Below, piece by piece: positions 52,748 through 61,688 of a DNA stretch of 64,000 nt (positions within the stretch are counted from its first letter, which is position 1; every line of letters begins with the position of its first letter). Under the pieces are notes generated by a model, which did no database searches, was not told the origin of the DNA, and worked only from the letters and a program-made list of their open reading frames with translations. The position numbers and the translations under genes were made by a program. Source of the DNA: JAKALD01 sp963817785 (GTDB lineage Bacteria; Pseudomonadota; Gammaproteobacteria; Burkholderiales; SG8-39); NCBI GenBank assembly GCA_963817785.1, contig CAWFPL010000008.1:124001-188000 (forward strand). Direction: 5' to 3'.

Positions 52748-54362
52748 GATTCTGTTGAAGAACTCGACGTTGCGGCTGAACTGGTGCTTGGATATTGGCG
52801 GTAACGACGCGGGGTGATGGGCTTCGGTGCCCATCACTGGGCTTTGATGTCTTGTTTGTCGGTTAATCGGGAGGGTTTCACCTCATGCGGGCGCACCTAT
52901 CCCGTGAAGCGGTGGTGCCTGTGAGACGAGCTTGGCCAGCCGGCGCAAATTCTGTGCAATAGCGGCAAGGGTGAATTCATCCGTGGCGCCACTGAGCCCG
53001 CGAAGCCGTAAGCGATCGAGCTTGAGAATGGATTTAAGGTGCGCGAAGAGCATCTCGACCTTCTTGCGCTCGTGGCGCGATCGTTGATACGCCGCCCTGG
53101 TGGCGATGCGCCGAGCGACGTCACGCGCTTACTCGTGAGTGCTGTGGGCAATCTTTCGAAAGGGCATATTCGGACAGCAGCGGGGTTCCATCGGACAGGC
53201 GGTGCAACTGCGCTCAGTTGCGCGATAGATGACGGTTTGGGGTTGGGTGATGTGCGTGCGCGGGTTCTTATATGGACGCCATTGGCTGCGCAACGCGTGG
53301 CCCTGCGGGCAGCGGTATTCGTCGGCGTCTTCGTCCCATTGAAAGGCGTCACGCTCGAAGGTGCCGTCCTTGCGCTCGGTCTTGTCCCACACCGGCACAT
53401 GCGGCTCGATCGCCTTCTGTTCGACCATCCAGCCCAACATCGACGCCGAGCCATAGGCCGTGTCCGCGATGAGCCGCTGCGGTTTGAGATCGAAGCGCTC
53501 TTCGACCCGCTCGACCATGGTCTTGGTGGATTCGACCTCCGTCGTGCGGTGAGCGGGCGTCGCTTCCACGTCGAGGCTCACCCCATGAGCGACGTCGATC
53601 AGATAGTTGGTCGAGTAGGCGAAGAAGGCGACGCCTCCGGTCGCCGCCGTCCAGCGCGAGTGCGGGTCGCTTAGCGAGAGCTTGCGCGACGCTGCCGCGG
53701 CGAGCTCCTCATCATCCAGTGCCGCCAGATACTCCCGCATCGCGCGCGTGTCAATTAGGGGATTGTTCCAATCGCAACGCTCGCCTGGCGCCACGCTGTG
53801 CTGACGGCTTGCGTTGGCGGCAACGAGACTCGCATCCACTGCAAAGCCCTCTGCCTTGACCCGGCCCGCAGCCATGCAGCGACGCACCACCTCCTCAAAC
53901 ACCCAGCGAAACGCGCCGCTCTCGCGAAATCGCCCATGCCGGTTCTTGGAGAAGGTCGAATGCTCCGGTACGGCATCCTCCAGACCAAGACGACAGAACC
54001 AGCGATACGCGAGGTTCAGATGGACCTCCTCACACAGGCGCCGCTCCGAACGAATGCCGTAGCTGTAGCCGATGATCAGCATCCGCACCATCAGTTCCGG
54101 ATCGACCGAGGGCCGACCCGTGTGGCTGTAATACTTGGCGAGGTGTTCGCGCAGCCCGCTCAGATCGAGGCATCGGTCGATGCCGCGCAGCAGGTGGTTC
54201 GCCGGAACGTGATCTTCAAGATTGAACGAATAGAACAGTCGCTCTTGTCCGCCCGCTTGCTGTCCCATCATCTTGAAGCGCTCCGTCAACGCACTGGAAG
54301 ATCGGACGCTTCACGGGATCAAAGATTCGACGATTAGCGAGCTTTTTTTTTCAACAGAATCC
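52748..54362 (-). mobile_element. IS1182-family element
   Basis: The ends GATTCTGTTGAA and TTCAACAGAATC are inverted, and CGGC is duplicated directly outside (52744-52747 and 54363-54366). About 1.6 kb. It contains one transposase gene with an internal stop. A 9-bp hairpin (52814-52837) follows the gene. Confidence 0.8.
52883..54289 (-). pseudogene. IS1182 transposase with an in-frame TAA
   Basis: It reads from 54289 through VPANHLLRGIDRCLDLSGL, SVDPELMVRMLIIGY and the DDE core (FAVDASLVAANAS, LIADTAYGSA) to KIAHSTHE, then TAA at 53129. The same frame continues ARDVARRIATRAAYQRSRHERKKVEMLFAHLKSILKLDRLRLRG to 52883, which includes the essential Glu (ERKKVEMLFAHLK). A single base change would restore it. 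Confidence 0.88.
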
Positions 54363-54366
54363 GGCC

Positions 54367-54604
54367 TCAGCGGTCACTGGCAATTTGACGGTGACTGGAT
54401 CGACGGTTCCGATTTGAACGTCCGCTTCCGAATCAAATTGAACTGGTGCTGTCGACCCCGTCGCTGCCGTTCGAGCGGCGGACTCGCCTTTCTTCCGCCG
54501 GCTCGCTTCCCGGGTTACTGATAAGCCCGACTCTCGCAGGATGCCGCAGCCGCGGACTTGCTCCGAGCGATCACAATCTGCGCGTATTGACTGACGGTCA
54601 CTTA
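54367..54604. other. short spacer between IS elements
   Basis: About 240 bases. A minus-strand frame is open but has no start signal or recognised domain. Confidence 0.35.
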
Positions 54605-55150
54605 TTGAGTATTTCCTAACCTCGTGACAACCGAATTGTTCCTCATGCGTTACTCGGGTGTTGGCATAACATCGGAGTTTGCGCATGAAGACGAAGAACA
54701 AAATCGATGCCGGGGCGAAGCGCCGGGTGCGGGCGGCGCGGCTGCTTCAGGCCGGTCACGCTCCCGCGCGGGTGGCTGCTATGGTGGGCGCGCCGCGCCA
54801 GACGGTATACCGCTGGAAGGGCGTGCTGGAGTCCGAGGGAATCGATGCGCTTCGGAGCGTGAGCAAGGGCGGGCGTCCCGCCCGACTCGGTGCCGAGGAA
54901 CTGTCCAAGCTGCAAGTAGCTTTGCTCGAAGGCCCGACGGCACATGGCTTTGGCACGTCGCTCTGGACGATCAAGCGGGTGCGCGTGTTTATCGAGCGGC
55001 GCTTCGGCGTTCACTACAGCGAGGTTCATGTCTGGCGGTTGCTCGGGCAGTTGGGCTTCTCCAGCCAGAAGCCCGATCGGCGTGCGCTGGAGCGCGATGA
55101 TGTGGCCATCGAGCATTGGAAGCGGCACACCTGGCCCGGGCTTAAAAAAA

Positions 55151-56198
55151 GGCTCTGTCCTAGTTACGTGTTGGTAAGAGGCACGCCAATGGCGTCCAGC
55201 AAGAGTGTCTGCGGGTCTACGTTGAGTGACTTCCGGTCGAAGAATCGGAACCAGGCCAGGTAGCTTGGGAGGTGCTTCGTGGCGACGCCTCGGAACCTGC
55301 TCAAGCGGTCGCGAATCCGGCTATGCAGAGCGTTGACGTTCTGCACGTGGTACGGGCCGAGCTTGTGCGAGCCGCGGGGAATCTGGCGAACGGTGACGCC
55401 TAGTGCCTTCCCGACGGTCAGATAGGTCTTGAGAAGCGTCCGTGACGAGCACCGCGTCTGTCCGCAGCTTCGGACCCAACGCCATCGTGATGTCGCCGGC
55501 GTTCGGTGTCGAGGGCAGGACCTCGATGAAACTGTACGGGGAGCCGCGGGATACCGCGGTCTCGACGGCGACTTGCTCGGCCGATATGCCGCGCTTTCCG
55601 GCCCGCGTCCCGCGCCGATACGCCTTGCGCGGCAAGCCCTTCTTTTGGCCCTTGTACGACTTGCGGAAGAACATCTCATCCGCCTCGATAACCCCTTGCA
55701 AATCGGAGGGTTGGTGCTTCTCGAGCTCCGGCATCATCAGGTGCCGCAACCGGAAGGCGGTGTTGCGGTTAACGCCCAGTTTCTCGGCCGTCTCCCGCAC
55801 CGACAGCCCCTCCTTCATGCAGAGCGCGTTCTGCAGGAGCTTCGGCTTGTTGCGGGCTCCCACCAGAGTGGTCCCGGTCAGGCTCGTGAACGTCTTCTCG
55901 CAGCCCGGGCGCTGGCACTGGTACCGCTGGCTACCGCTGACAGAATGCCCGAACCGAATGAACTCGGCGCCGCTGCACCAGGGGCACTTCGCGACCGCCT
56001 CTATGCGCTTTTCAAGCAGCCGGTGGACCTCCTGCCGGCCCTCCAGATGCCGAACCGCGTTCGACACCTTGCGCAGCTGGTTGGGACTCAGTTTGGTCAG
56101 CTCCTTTAGGAGCCGTTCGAGGTCTCGTTTGCGCATCGGAGGTCCGCCTTCTGCTACTCAGACCGCCAATTGTACCAACACGTAATTAGGACAGAGCC
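55151..56198 (-). mobile_element. IS1595-family element, 1048 bp
   Basis: 26-bp terminal inverted repeats (starting GGCTCTGTCCTA, one mismatch) and an 8-bp duplication TAAAAAAA (55143-55150 and 56199-56206) frame it. Confidence 0.9.
55164..56136 (-). pseudogene. IS1595 transposase, frameshifted
   Basis: The N-terminal zinc ribbon (CPWCSGAEFIRFGH...CQRPGC), HTH (LSVRETAEKLGVNRNTAFRLRHLMM) and the start of the DDE-like core (QGVIEADEMFFRKSYKG) read to VLVTDA near 55450. There a one-base shift occurs, and the rest continues in another frame as LLKTYLTVGKALGVT...YHVQNVNALHSRIRDRLSRFRGVATKHLPSYLAWFRFF to 55164. The catalytic Asp, Asn/His and Glu regions are split over two frames. Confidence 0.87.
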
Positions 56199-56854
56199 TA
56201 AAAAAAAGCCCGCCGCGAGGACCGGCTGATCGTCTTCATCGACGAATCGGGCCTGTCGCAGCGCCCCACGCGGGTGCGCACCTGGGCGGTGAGAGGCGAG
56301 ACTCCGGTGCTCCAGTTCTGCTTCAACTGGGACCACGTCTCGGTGATCGCCGGAATGCACTATCGCGGCGTGTGCTTTCGGCTTCACGAAGGCTCGGTCA
56401 AGAAAGAGCAGGTCCTCGAGTTCCTCAAGGCGCTCAAAGCCCACTATCGCCGCCGGCTTCTCATCTTGTGGGATGGAGGCAGACCTCACCGCAGTCGCTT
56501 GGTGCGCGACTACGTGGACTCGACCGACGGCGACATCCAGCTCGAGTTCCTGCCCGGCTACGCCCCGGAACTCAACCCCGTGGAGTACCTCTGGGCTTGG
56601 CTCAAGCGCCATGCGCTGGCGAACTTCTGCCCCGAGACGTTGAGCGAACTCCAGCACACCGCTCGCGGCAAGCTGAAATCCGCCCAACGGCGCTCCGCCA
56701 TCATCGCCTCCTGCTGGGAACAGGCTCAACTGTTCTAATGTCATGCGGTTAGGTAATACTCAATAGTATAACGTGCAGCTGAGAGGAGAGAGCGAGAGAG
56801 AGAGAGAGTCGGCAGCCCAGCAGCTCTTGGGCCGCTGGTGTGAGCACGGGCGCC

Positions 56855-57136
56855 CTACTTGCTTTTCTGCCCCGGCGGCACGTAGCCGGCGGCGGCGTCG
56901 GCGCCGCCGCTGAAGAGGTACTTCTCCATCTGCTGCGCGAGGTACTCGCGCGCCTTCCTGTCGGCGAGGTTGAGCCGATTCTCGTTCACCAGCATCTTCT
57001 GGTGCACGAGCCACTGCCGCCACGCCTCCTTCGACACGCTCTCGAAGATGCGCTTGCCGAGCTCGCCCGGATACGGCGGGAAATCGAGCGCTTCCGCTTC
57101 GCGCCCAAGCTTGATGCACTTGACCATGCGCGCCAT
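56855..57136 (-). CDS. yggX: YggX, probable Fe(2+)-trafficking protein
   Basis: 93 residues from MARMVKCIKLGREAEALDF. It has the family's conserved Cys7, PPYPGELGKRIFESVSKEAWRQWLVHQKMLVNENRLN and DRKAREYLAQQMEKYLF. YggX protects Fe-S proteins and assists iron trafficking in the cytoplasm. The C-terminus is slightly extended (SGGADAAAGYVPPGQKSK). It marks the return to backbone DNA. The bases upstream of 56855 include a purine repeat (GAGAGAGAGAG). Confidence 0.95.
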   Translation of the reverse strand: MARMVKCIKLGREAEALDFPPYPGELGKRIFESVSKEAWRQWLVHQKMLVNENRLNLADRKAREYLAQQMEKYLFSGGADAAAGYVPPGQKSK

Positions 57137-57323
57137 GGCCGAACTCCACTCGACCCTCGCCGCAGGCGCGGCGTTACGTCCGTCGATTGTAGCGTGCGTC
57201 GACGGCAGCGGGATTCCCCGGTGAGCGGCTGGTTGCCACTGCAAGACCATGAAGCGGACAGAGTTTTTCCGGGCGGTCGACTCGCCTATGATATTCGGGT
57301 GACGATCACGAGGGATAACTGTG

Positions 57324-57731
57324 ATGGCAGGTAAGGGCCCCGGCACGACGACGCCGACCGAGATCAAGCTGCACCAAAAATCGCACGTGCTCGAAATCTC
57401 GTTTGCCGACGGCAAGACCTTTAGGCTGCCGTACGAATTCCTGCGCGTGTACTCGCCGTCTGCCGAAGCGCGCGGCCACGGACCGGGGCAGGAGGTGCTC
57501 CAGGCGGGCAAGAAAAACGTCGACATCGCCCGTGTCGAGCCGGTCGGCACCTATGCTATTCAGCTGTGCTTCTCGGACGGCCATGACACTGGCCTATACT
57601 CGTGGGAGCTGCTCTACGATTTCGGGCTGAATCATGACGAGATGTGGGGCGAGTATTTGAGGCGGCTCGAGCAGGCCGGCGCGAGCCGCGAGCCGCAGCC
57701 GGGCTTCGAGGCGCGGCCGAAGGCGAAATAG
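57324..57731 (+). CDS. DUF971 domain protein
   Basis: 135 residues from the ATG at 57324; the GTG one codon earlier is the alternative, and AGGGA precedes both. PTEIKLHQKSHVLEISFADGKTFRLPYEFLRVYSPSAE...VDIARVEPVGTYAIQLCFSDGHDTGLYSWELLYDFG is the DUF971 fold, akin to the N-terminal domain of gamma-butyrobetaine hydroxylase and proposed to act in Fe-S or iron metabolism. The C-terminal 15 residues are charged. It lies 8 bases before the radical SAM gene, so it is probably the first gene of that operon. Confidence 0.9.
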   Translation: MAGKGPGTTTPTEIKLHQKSHVLEISFADGKTFRLPYEFLRVYSPSAEARGHGPGQEVLQAGKKNVDIARVEPVGTYAIQLCFSDGHDTGLYSWELLYDFGLNHDEMWGEYLRRLEQAGASREPQPGFEARPKAK

Positions 57732-57739
57732 AGGCAGCA

Positions 57740-59170
57740 ATGGCCCGCGAGATCCCCCACGGTGCCCACGCCCGGGAGGCCGGGCATCGGGTCGTCCTGA
57801 TCAGTCCCTACGACCTGGGCCGCCAGCCGTTCGCCCTCGCAGAGCCGGCGGCGCTGCTTGAGCGCGCCGGCTTCGAGGTGAGTTGCCTCGATTTGTCGCT
57901 GCAGAGACTCGCCGACATCGAATGGCGCGACCCGACGCTGGTCGCCATTCACCTTGGCATGCATACGGCCACGCGCATCGCGCTCGCTGCGCTGCCGCGC
58001 ATTCGCACGCTCGCCCCACGTGCGCGCCTGTACGCCTACGGGCTGTATGCGCCGATGAATGCAATGCTACTGCGCGCGCATGGCGTAACCGAGGTCATCG
58101 GCGGGGAATACGAGGACGCGCTGGTCGCCGCCGCGAGGCGTAGCGGCGACAGCGCTGCCGCTGCCTCGCCGGCGTTCATCCACCGCGGTAAAGTCGACTT
58201 CGCGGTGCCGCAGCGCGCGCAGCTTCAACCGCTCGAGCGCTACGCGCGCCTCGTGCTACCGGAGGGCGGCGAGAAGACTGTCGGCTTCGCCGAAGCAAGC
58301 CGCGGCTGCAAGCACTGGTGCCGCCATTGCCCGGTGGTGCCGGTGTACCAGGGGCGCTTTCGTGCAGTGCCCGCCGCGATCGTCATCGCCGACATTCGCC
58401 AGCAGGTCGAACGGGGCGCGCAGCACATCGCCTTTGGCGACCCGGATTTCCTCAACGGGCCGACGCATGCCCTCCGGATCGTGCGCGGGCTTCACGCAGA
58501 GTTCCCGGATCTTAGCTGGGATGCCACCATCAAGGTACAACACCTGCTCGAGCACGCCGCGCTGCTGCCCGAGCTCGCGCGTTGCGGCTGCCTGTTCATT
58601 ACTTCCGCGGTCGAAGCGGTGGACGAGCGTATTCTGGAGTGCCTCGCCAAGAATCATACGCGTGCCGACTTCGAACGCGCCGTAGTGTTGCTGCGTGCGG
58701 CCGGCATCGCGCTCGCGCCGACTTTCGTCGCCTTTACGCCCTGGACCACGCTTGAGGGCTACCTCGAGCTGCTCGAGACCATTTTGCAGCTTAATCTGAT
58801 CGAAAACGTGCCGCCGGTGCAGCTCGCGATCCGGCTGCTGGTGCCCGAGGGTTCTGAGCTGCTCAAGCTAGGCGGCTTTCGCGACCTGCTTGAGCCGTTC
58901 GACGCCAGGATGCTCGGCTATCCCTGGCGCCACCGCGACCCACGCGTCGACGGACTTCAGCAGGCGGTGCAGGATCAGGTCGCGCGCGCAGAGACCCAGG
59001 CCCTGCCGCGGCGCGAGACCTTCGCCGCAATCCGGCGCCTGGCGTATGAGGCTCTGGGACAACGCTCCCCTGCGATGGCGCCACGCAGGGCGGCGGAGGC
59101 GATCCCGCACCTCTCGGAGCCGTGGTATTGCTGCGCGGAGCCCACGCACGAGCAGCTGGCGGCATTCTGA
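57740..59170 (+). CDS. CCAEP-tail radical SAM protein
   Basis: Predicted 476 residues from MAREIPHGAH. An N-terminal cobalamin-binding-like Rossmann region (VVLISPYDLGRQPFAL ... LVAIHLGMHTATRI) is followed by the radical SAM centre Cys190-x3-Cys194-x2-Cys197 (RGCKHWCRHC) and the GDPDFLNGPTHALRI block. The C-terminus carries WYCCAEP (residues 464-468 CCAEP). I recognise this as the CUAEP/CCAEP-tail radical SAM family, whose other members use selenocysteine at the first tail Cys. It is co-directional with an ATP-grasp gene 3 bases downstream. Substrate unknown. Confidence 0.88.
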   Translation: MAREIPHGAHAREAGHRVVLISPYDLGRQPFALAEPAALLERAGFEVSCLDLSLQRLADIEWRDPTLVAIHLGMHTATRIALAALPRIRTLAPRARLYAYGLYAPMNAMLLRAHGVTEVIGGEYEDALVAAARRSGDSAAAASPAFIHRGKVDFAVPQRAQLQPLERYARLVLPEGGEKTVGFAEASRGCKHWCRHCPVVPVYQGRFRAVPAAIVIADIRQQVERGAQHIAFGDPDFLNGPTHALRIVRGLHAEFPDLSWDATIKVQHLLEHAALLPELARCGCLFITSAVEAVDERILECLAKNHTRADFERAVVLLRAAGIALAPTFVAFTPWTTLEGYLELLETILQLNLIENVPPVQLAIRLLVPEGSELLKLGGFRDLLEPFDARMLGYPWRHRDPRVDGLQQAVQDQVARAETQALPRRETFAAIRRLAYEALGQRSPAMAPRRAAEAIPHLSEPWYCCAEPTHEQLAAF

Positions 59171-59173
59171 ACC

Positions 59174-60511
59174 GTGAAGCCCTCACCCGCGCCGAGACAA
59201 AGTGTGTTGCTGCTATTGCCCGCCGCGTCGTATCGCAACGATGCCTTTCGCGTTGCAGCACACTTGCTCGATGTCGAGATCATTGCCGCCGCTGATTACT
59301 GCCACCGGCTCGCGCCGCAGTGGGGGCTGCATCCGCTGCTCGCGCTGCCCTTTGACCAGCCGCGGCGTGCGCTTCGGCTCGCATTACAAAACCTGGAGTC
59401 TAGGCCCGACGCCGTGCTAGCGGTGGACGACCACGGGGTGGAGCTCGCGGCGCTGCTCAACCGCAGACTGCGATTGCCCGGCAATCCGCTACGTAGCGTG
59501 AGCATGCTGCGTGACAAGCTCGCCTTCCGCCGGCTGCAGCAGCGCCACGGCATGAACCGCCCGTGGTTCCGGAATCTGCGCTCGGACGCCGACCCGGCGG
59601 AGATGCGCGCGGTGCGCTTTCCGGTGGTGGTCAAGGCGCGGCGCCTTGCCGCCAGCCGCGGCGTGATCCGCGCCGATAACCGCCGCGCGCTGGTCCGCGC
59701 GGTCGCGCAGGTGCGCCGCATCCAGGCGCGCGGTGACCGCGATGCGGCGCGTCTCGGGCTGCTAATCGAGGCGTTCATTCCCGGCCGCGAGTACGCGCTT
59801 GAGGGGCTGCTCACGAACGGCAAGCTGCGGGTGCTAGCGCTCTTCGACAAGCCCGATGTGCTCGACGGCCCGTACTTCGAGGAGACGATCTACGTCACAC
59901 CCTCGCAGCTCGCGCCGCCCGTTCAGCGCGCCGCGGCCGCCGCCGTCGAGCAGGCCTGTCGGCACGCCGGACTCGCCAACGGCCCGCTGCACGCGGAGTT
60001 TCGAATCAATGAGCGTGGCGTCTGGCTGCTCGAGATCGCGCCGCGCTCGATCGGCGGGCTGTGCGGCACGGTGCTTACGCAGGCGCTTGGCATGACGCTT
60101 GAGGAATTGATCGTGCGCCATGCGCTCGGCCGAACGCTGCCAGCGCCACGGCGCGGGGCAGCCTGCGGCGTGATGATGATTCCGATTCCGGCCCGCGGCA
60201 TTTTCGACGGCGTGAGTGGCCTGGACCGGGCGCTTGCAGTGCAGGGCATCACGGGCATTCCGATCACCGCAGAGCGCGGCCAGATCGTCGCCCCGCCACC
60301 TGACGCCACGGGTTACTTCGGGTTCATTTTTGCGCGCGGGCGAAGCGCGCCCCGCGTCGTCGCCGCGCTGCGCGCCGCACACGCGCGACTAGACATCAAG
60401 CTGAGCCCGGCAGTCCCGTTGCGCGCAGCTTCCCTAGGCGCGCCCGACGACTCGATCGGTCGTACCACCCCGAGTGCACCGGCCGACATGCCGCGCGGGT
60501 CGTTCTTTTGA
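59174..60511 (+). CDS. ATP-grasp ligase-like protein
   Basis: Predicted 445 residues from a GTG 3 bases after the radical SAM stop. The ATP-grasp layout is clear: an N-terminal Rossmann-like part (SVLLLLPAASYRND), LRDKLAFRRLQQRHG, FPVVVKARRLAASRGVIRADN (ATP-binding Lys), LLIEAFIPGREYALEGLL and HAEFRINERGVWLLEIAPRSIGGL (metal-binding Glu/Asn region). Such enzymes join a carboxylate to an amine using ATP. The tail after residue 420 is low-complexity. The pairing with the radical SAM protein suggests a two-step modification pathway. Confidence 0.9.
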   Translation: MKPSPAPRQSVLLLLPAASYRNDAFRVAAHLLDVEIIAAADYCHRLAPQWGLHPLLALPFDQPRRALRLALQNLESRPDAVLAVDDHGVELAALLNRRLRLPGNPLRSVSMLRDKLAFRRLQQRHGMNRPWFRNLRSDADPAEMRAVRFPVVVKARRLAASRGVIRADNRRALVRAVAQVRRIQARGDRDAARLGLLIEAFIPGREYALEGLLTNGKLRVLALFDKPDVLDGPYFEETIYVTPSQLAPPVQRAAAAAVEQACRHAGLANGPLHAEFRINERGVWLLEIAPRSIGGLCGTVLTQALGMTLEELIVRHALGRTLPAPRRGAACGVMMIPIPARGIFDGVSGLDRALAVQGITGIPITAERGQIVAPPPDATGYFGFIFARGRSAPRVVAALRAAHARLDIKLSPAVPLRAASLGAPDDSIGRTTPSAPADMPRGSFF

Positions 60512-60744
60512 GCGCCGAACAAGCGCAACGACCCGAGCCCTGCGATTGCCGAACGCCCCGCGCAGCCCCGCAAGCGGTTGAAATCCAGGGTATCGGTATG
60601 CGTCGGACAGACGCTTTTGTTTCGATGAAGTGGGCATCGCAAAATCATGCCGACTTTTCGCATCCCGTCAATGACCCAATTTCCCTTTGTGGTGGGCCCA
60701 ATTCGCCTCAAAAAGTACCCACACTTTTCCGCGAAGACCCTGGG

Positions 60745-60972
60745 ATGGAAGCCACGCATTCGAATCTGACGCCAGGAGATTTCGACTGGCTTCGCGAAAT
60801 CCGGGCCGCTACGCATGCGATACGGGATCCGCGGCCAGTGCCAATAGAAATCGTGGGTAAGCTTCTTACGTTTGGCTTTGTAACGCTTGACGGCCGCAGT
60901 AGGCTTGCAATTACAGATCGGGGAAGCGAAGCGTTGCTGGAACAGGACATGCGGGACGCGGAAGACCGCTGA
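60745..60972 (+). CDS. small hypothetical protein
   Basis: 75 residues from MEATHSNLTPGDFDWLREIRAATH. IPIEIVGKLL-like VPIEIVGKLLTFGFVTLDGRSRLAITDRGSEALLEQ resembles a small winged helix. The longer frame upstream is of poor composition. It could be regulatory; it is not an obvious precursor peptide. A 233-base gap separates it from the ATP-grasp gene. Confidence 0.55.
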   Translation: MEATHSNLTPGDFDWLREIRAATHAIRDPRPVPIEIVGKLLTFGFVTLDGRSRLAITDRGSEALLEQDMRDAEDR

Positions 60973-61031
60973 ATCACTGACCCTGGCCCCAATGAACGCC
61001 GGGCAGGTCGCACTCGTGCGCGGGGGGCTCT

Positions 61032-61688
61032 ATGGCTATATCGGGCAAGCACTCGTGGATTGAAAGCTCGGACGTCCTTTCGCTGTTTCCCACCTTGGTC
61101 TGGAAAATCCAACTTCGCGCCGAGGTGCACGAACCGATCGACGCGAGCACACTCGGACTATTGCACTCGCTGCAGCAGCGAGAACCGGAGTTGAAGCCCG
61201 GCGAAGCCTGGCAGTCGGGCCATGGCCTGCATCGGCGGGAGGAGCTGCACGCGCTTTGCGACTGCGTCAGCCGGGCAGCTGCGCGCGTGCTTCAGTTCCT
61301 GAAAATCGAGGAATCAGTGATCGAAATCACCGGCTGCTGGGCGAACGTGTATGCGCCGGGTGCCGCGCACCGCGCGCACAGCCATCCCAACAATTTCTTG
61401 AGCGCGGTGTACTACGTGCGCACCCGACCCGGCGCTGACAGTATCAATTTTCACGACCCGCGCAGCCAGACCGGCGTCATCAGACCACCGGTCACGGAAC
61501 TCACCTCCGCAAATACCGATCAGGTCGTGGTGCGGGTGAGAAATGGCATGCTGCTCCTCTTCCCATCCTATCTGTATCACTCGGTTGATCCCAATACCAG
61601 CGGCGAGATTCGCGTAAGTCTGAGCTTCAACCTGATGTTTCCCACATTCACTGCTGCATTGAGCAAGCCGTTGTGGGGCGATGAATAA
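61032..61688 (+). CDS. 2OG-Fe(II) oxygenase-like protein
   Basis: Predicted 218 residues. It resembles the TIGR02466 putative 2OG-Fe(II) oxygenase family: SLFPTLVWKIQL near the start, ITGCWANVYAPGAAHRAHSHPNNFLSAVYYV (His pair of the metal site), INFHDPRSQ, and LLLFPSYLYHSVDPNTSGEIRVSLSFNL (the last His and the Arg that binds oxoglutarate). Such enzymes hydroxylate or otherwise oxidise substrates. The gene overlaps the next by 8 bases, so it is translated with the SagB-type dehydrogenase. Confidence 0.85.
   Translation: MAISGKHSWIESSDVLSLFPTLVWKIQLRAEVHEPIDASTLGLLHSLQQREPELKPGEAWQSGHGLHRREELHALCDCVSRAAARVLQFLKIEESVIEITGCWANVYAPGAAHRAHSHPNNFLSAVYYVRTRPGADSINFHDPRSQTGVIRPPVTELTSANTDQVVVRVRNGMLLLFPSYLYHSVDPNTSGEIRVSLSFNLMFPTFTAALSKPLWGDE

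Larger units (their letters stand above)
54685..56738 (+). pseudogene. IS630-type transposase split by IS1595
   Basis: The first part (54685-55150) has the HTH region (AGHAPARVAAMVGAPRQTVYRWKGV) and ends in an A-tract. The second part resumes at 56207 in the slipped frame (ARREDRLIVFIDESGLSQ) with the DDE residues LIVFIDESG, LLILWDGGRPHRS and NPVEYLWAWLKRH. Joined through an A8 slip site it would be a complete transposase. Confidence 0.85.
54605..56763 (+). mobile_element. IS630-family element (second type) carrying IS1595
   Basis: TTGAGTATT-CCTAACC-type ends are inverted at both sides next to TA (54603-54604 and 56764-56765). It is not the same as the two copies at 24.9 and 32.7 kb. An IS1595 is inserted in its transposase gene. 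Confidence 0.82.
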
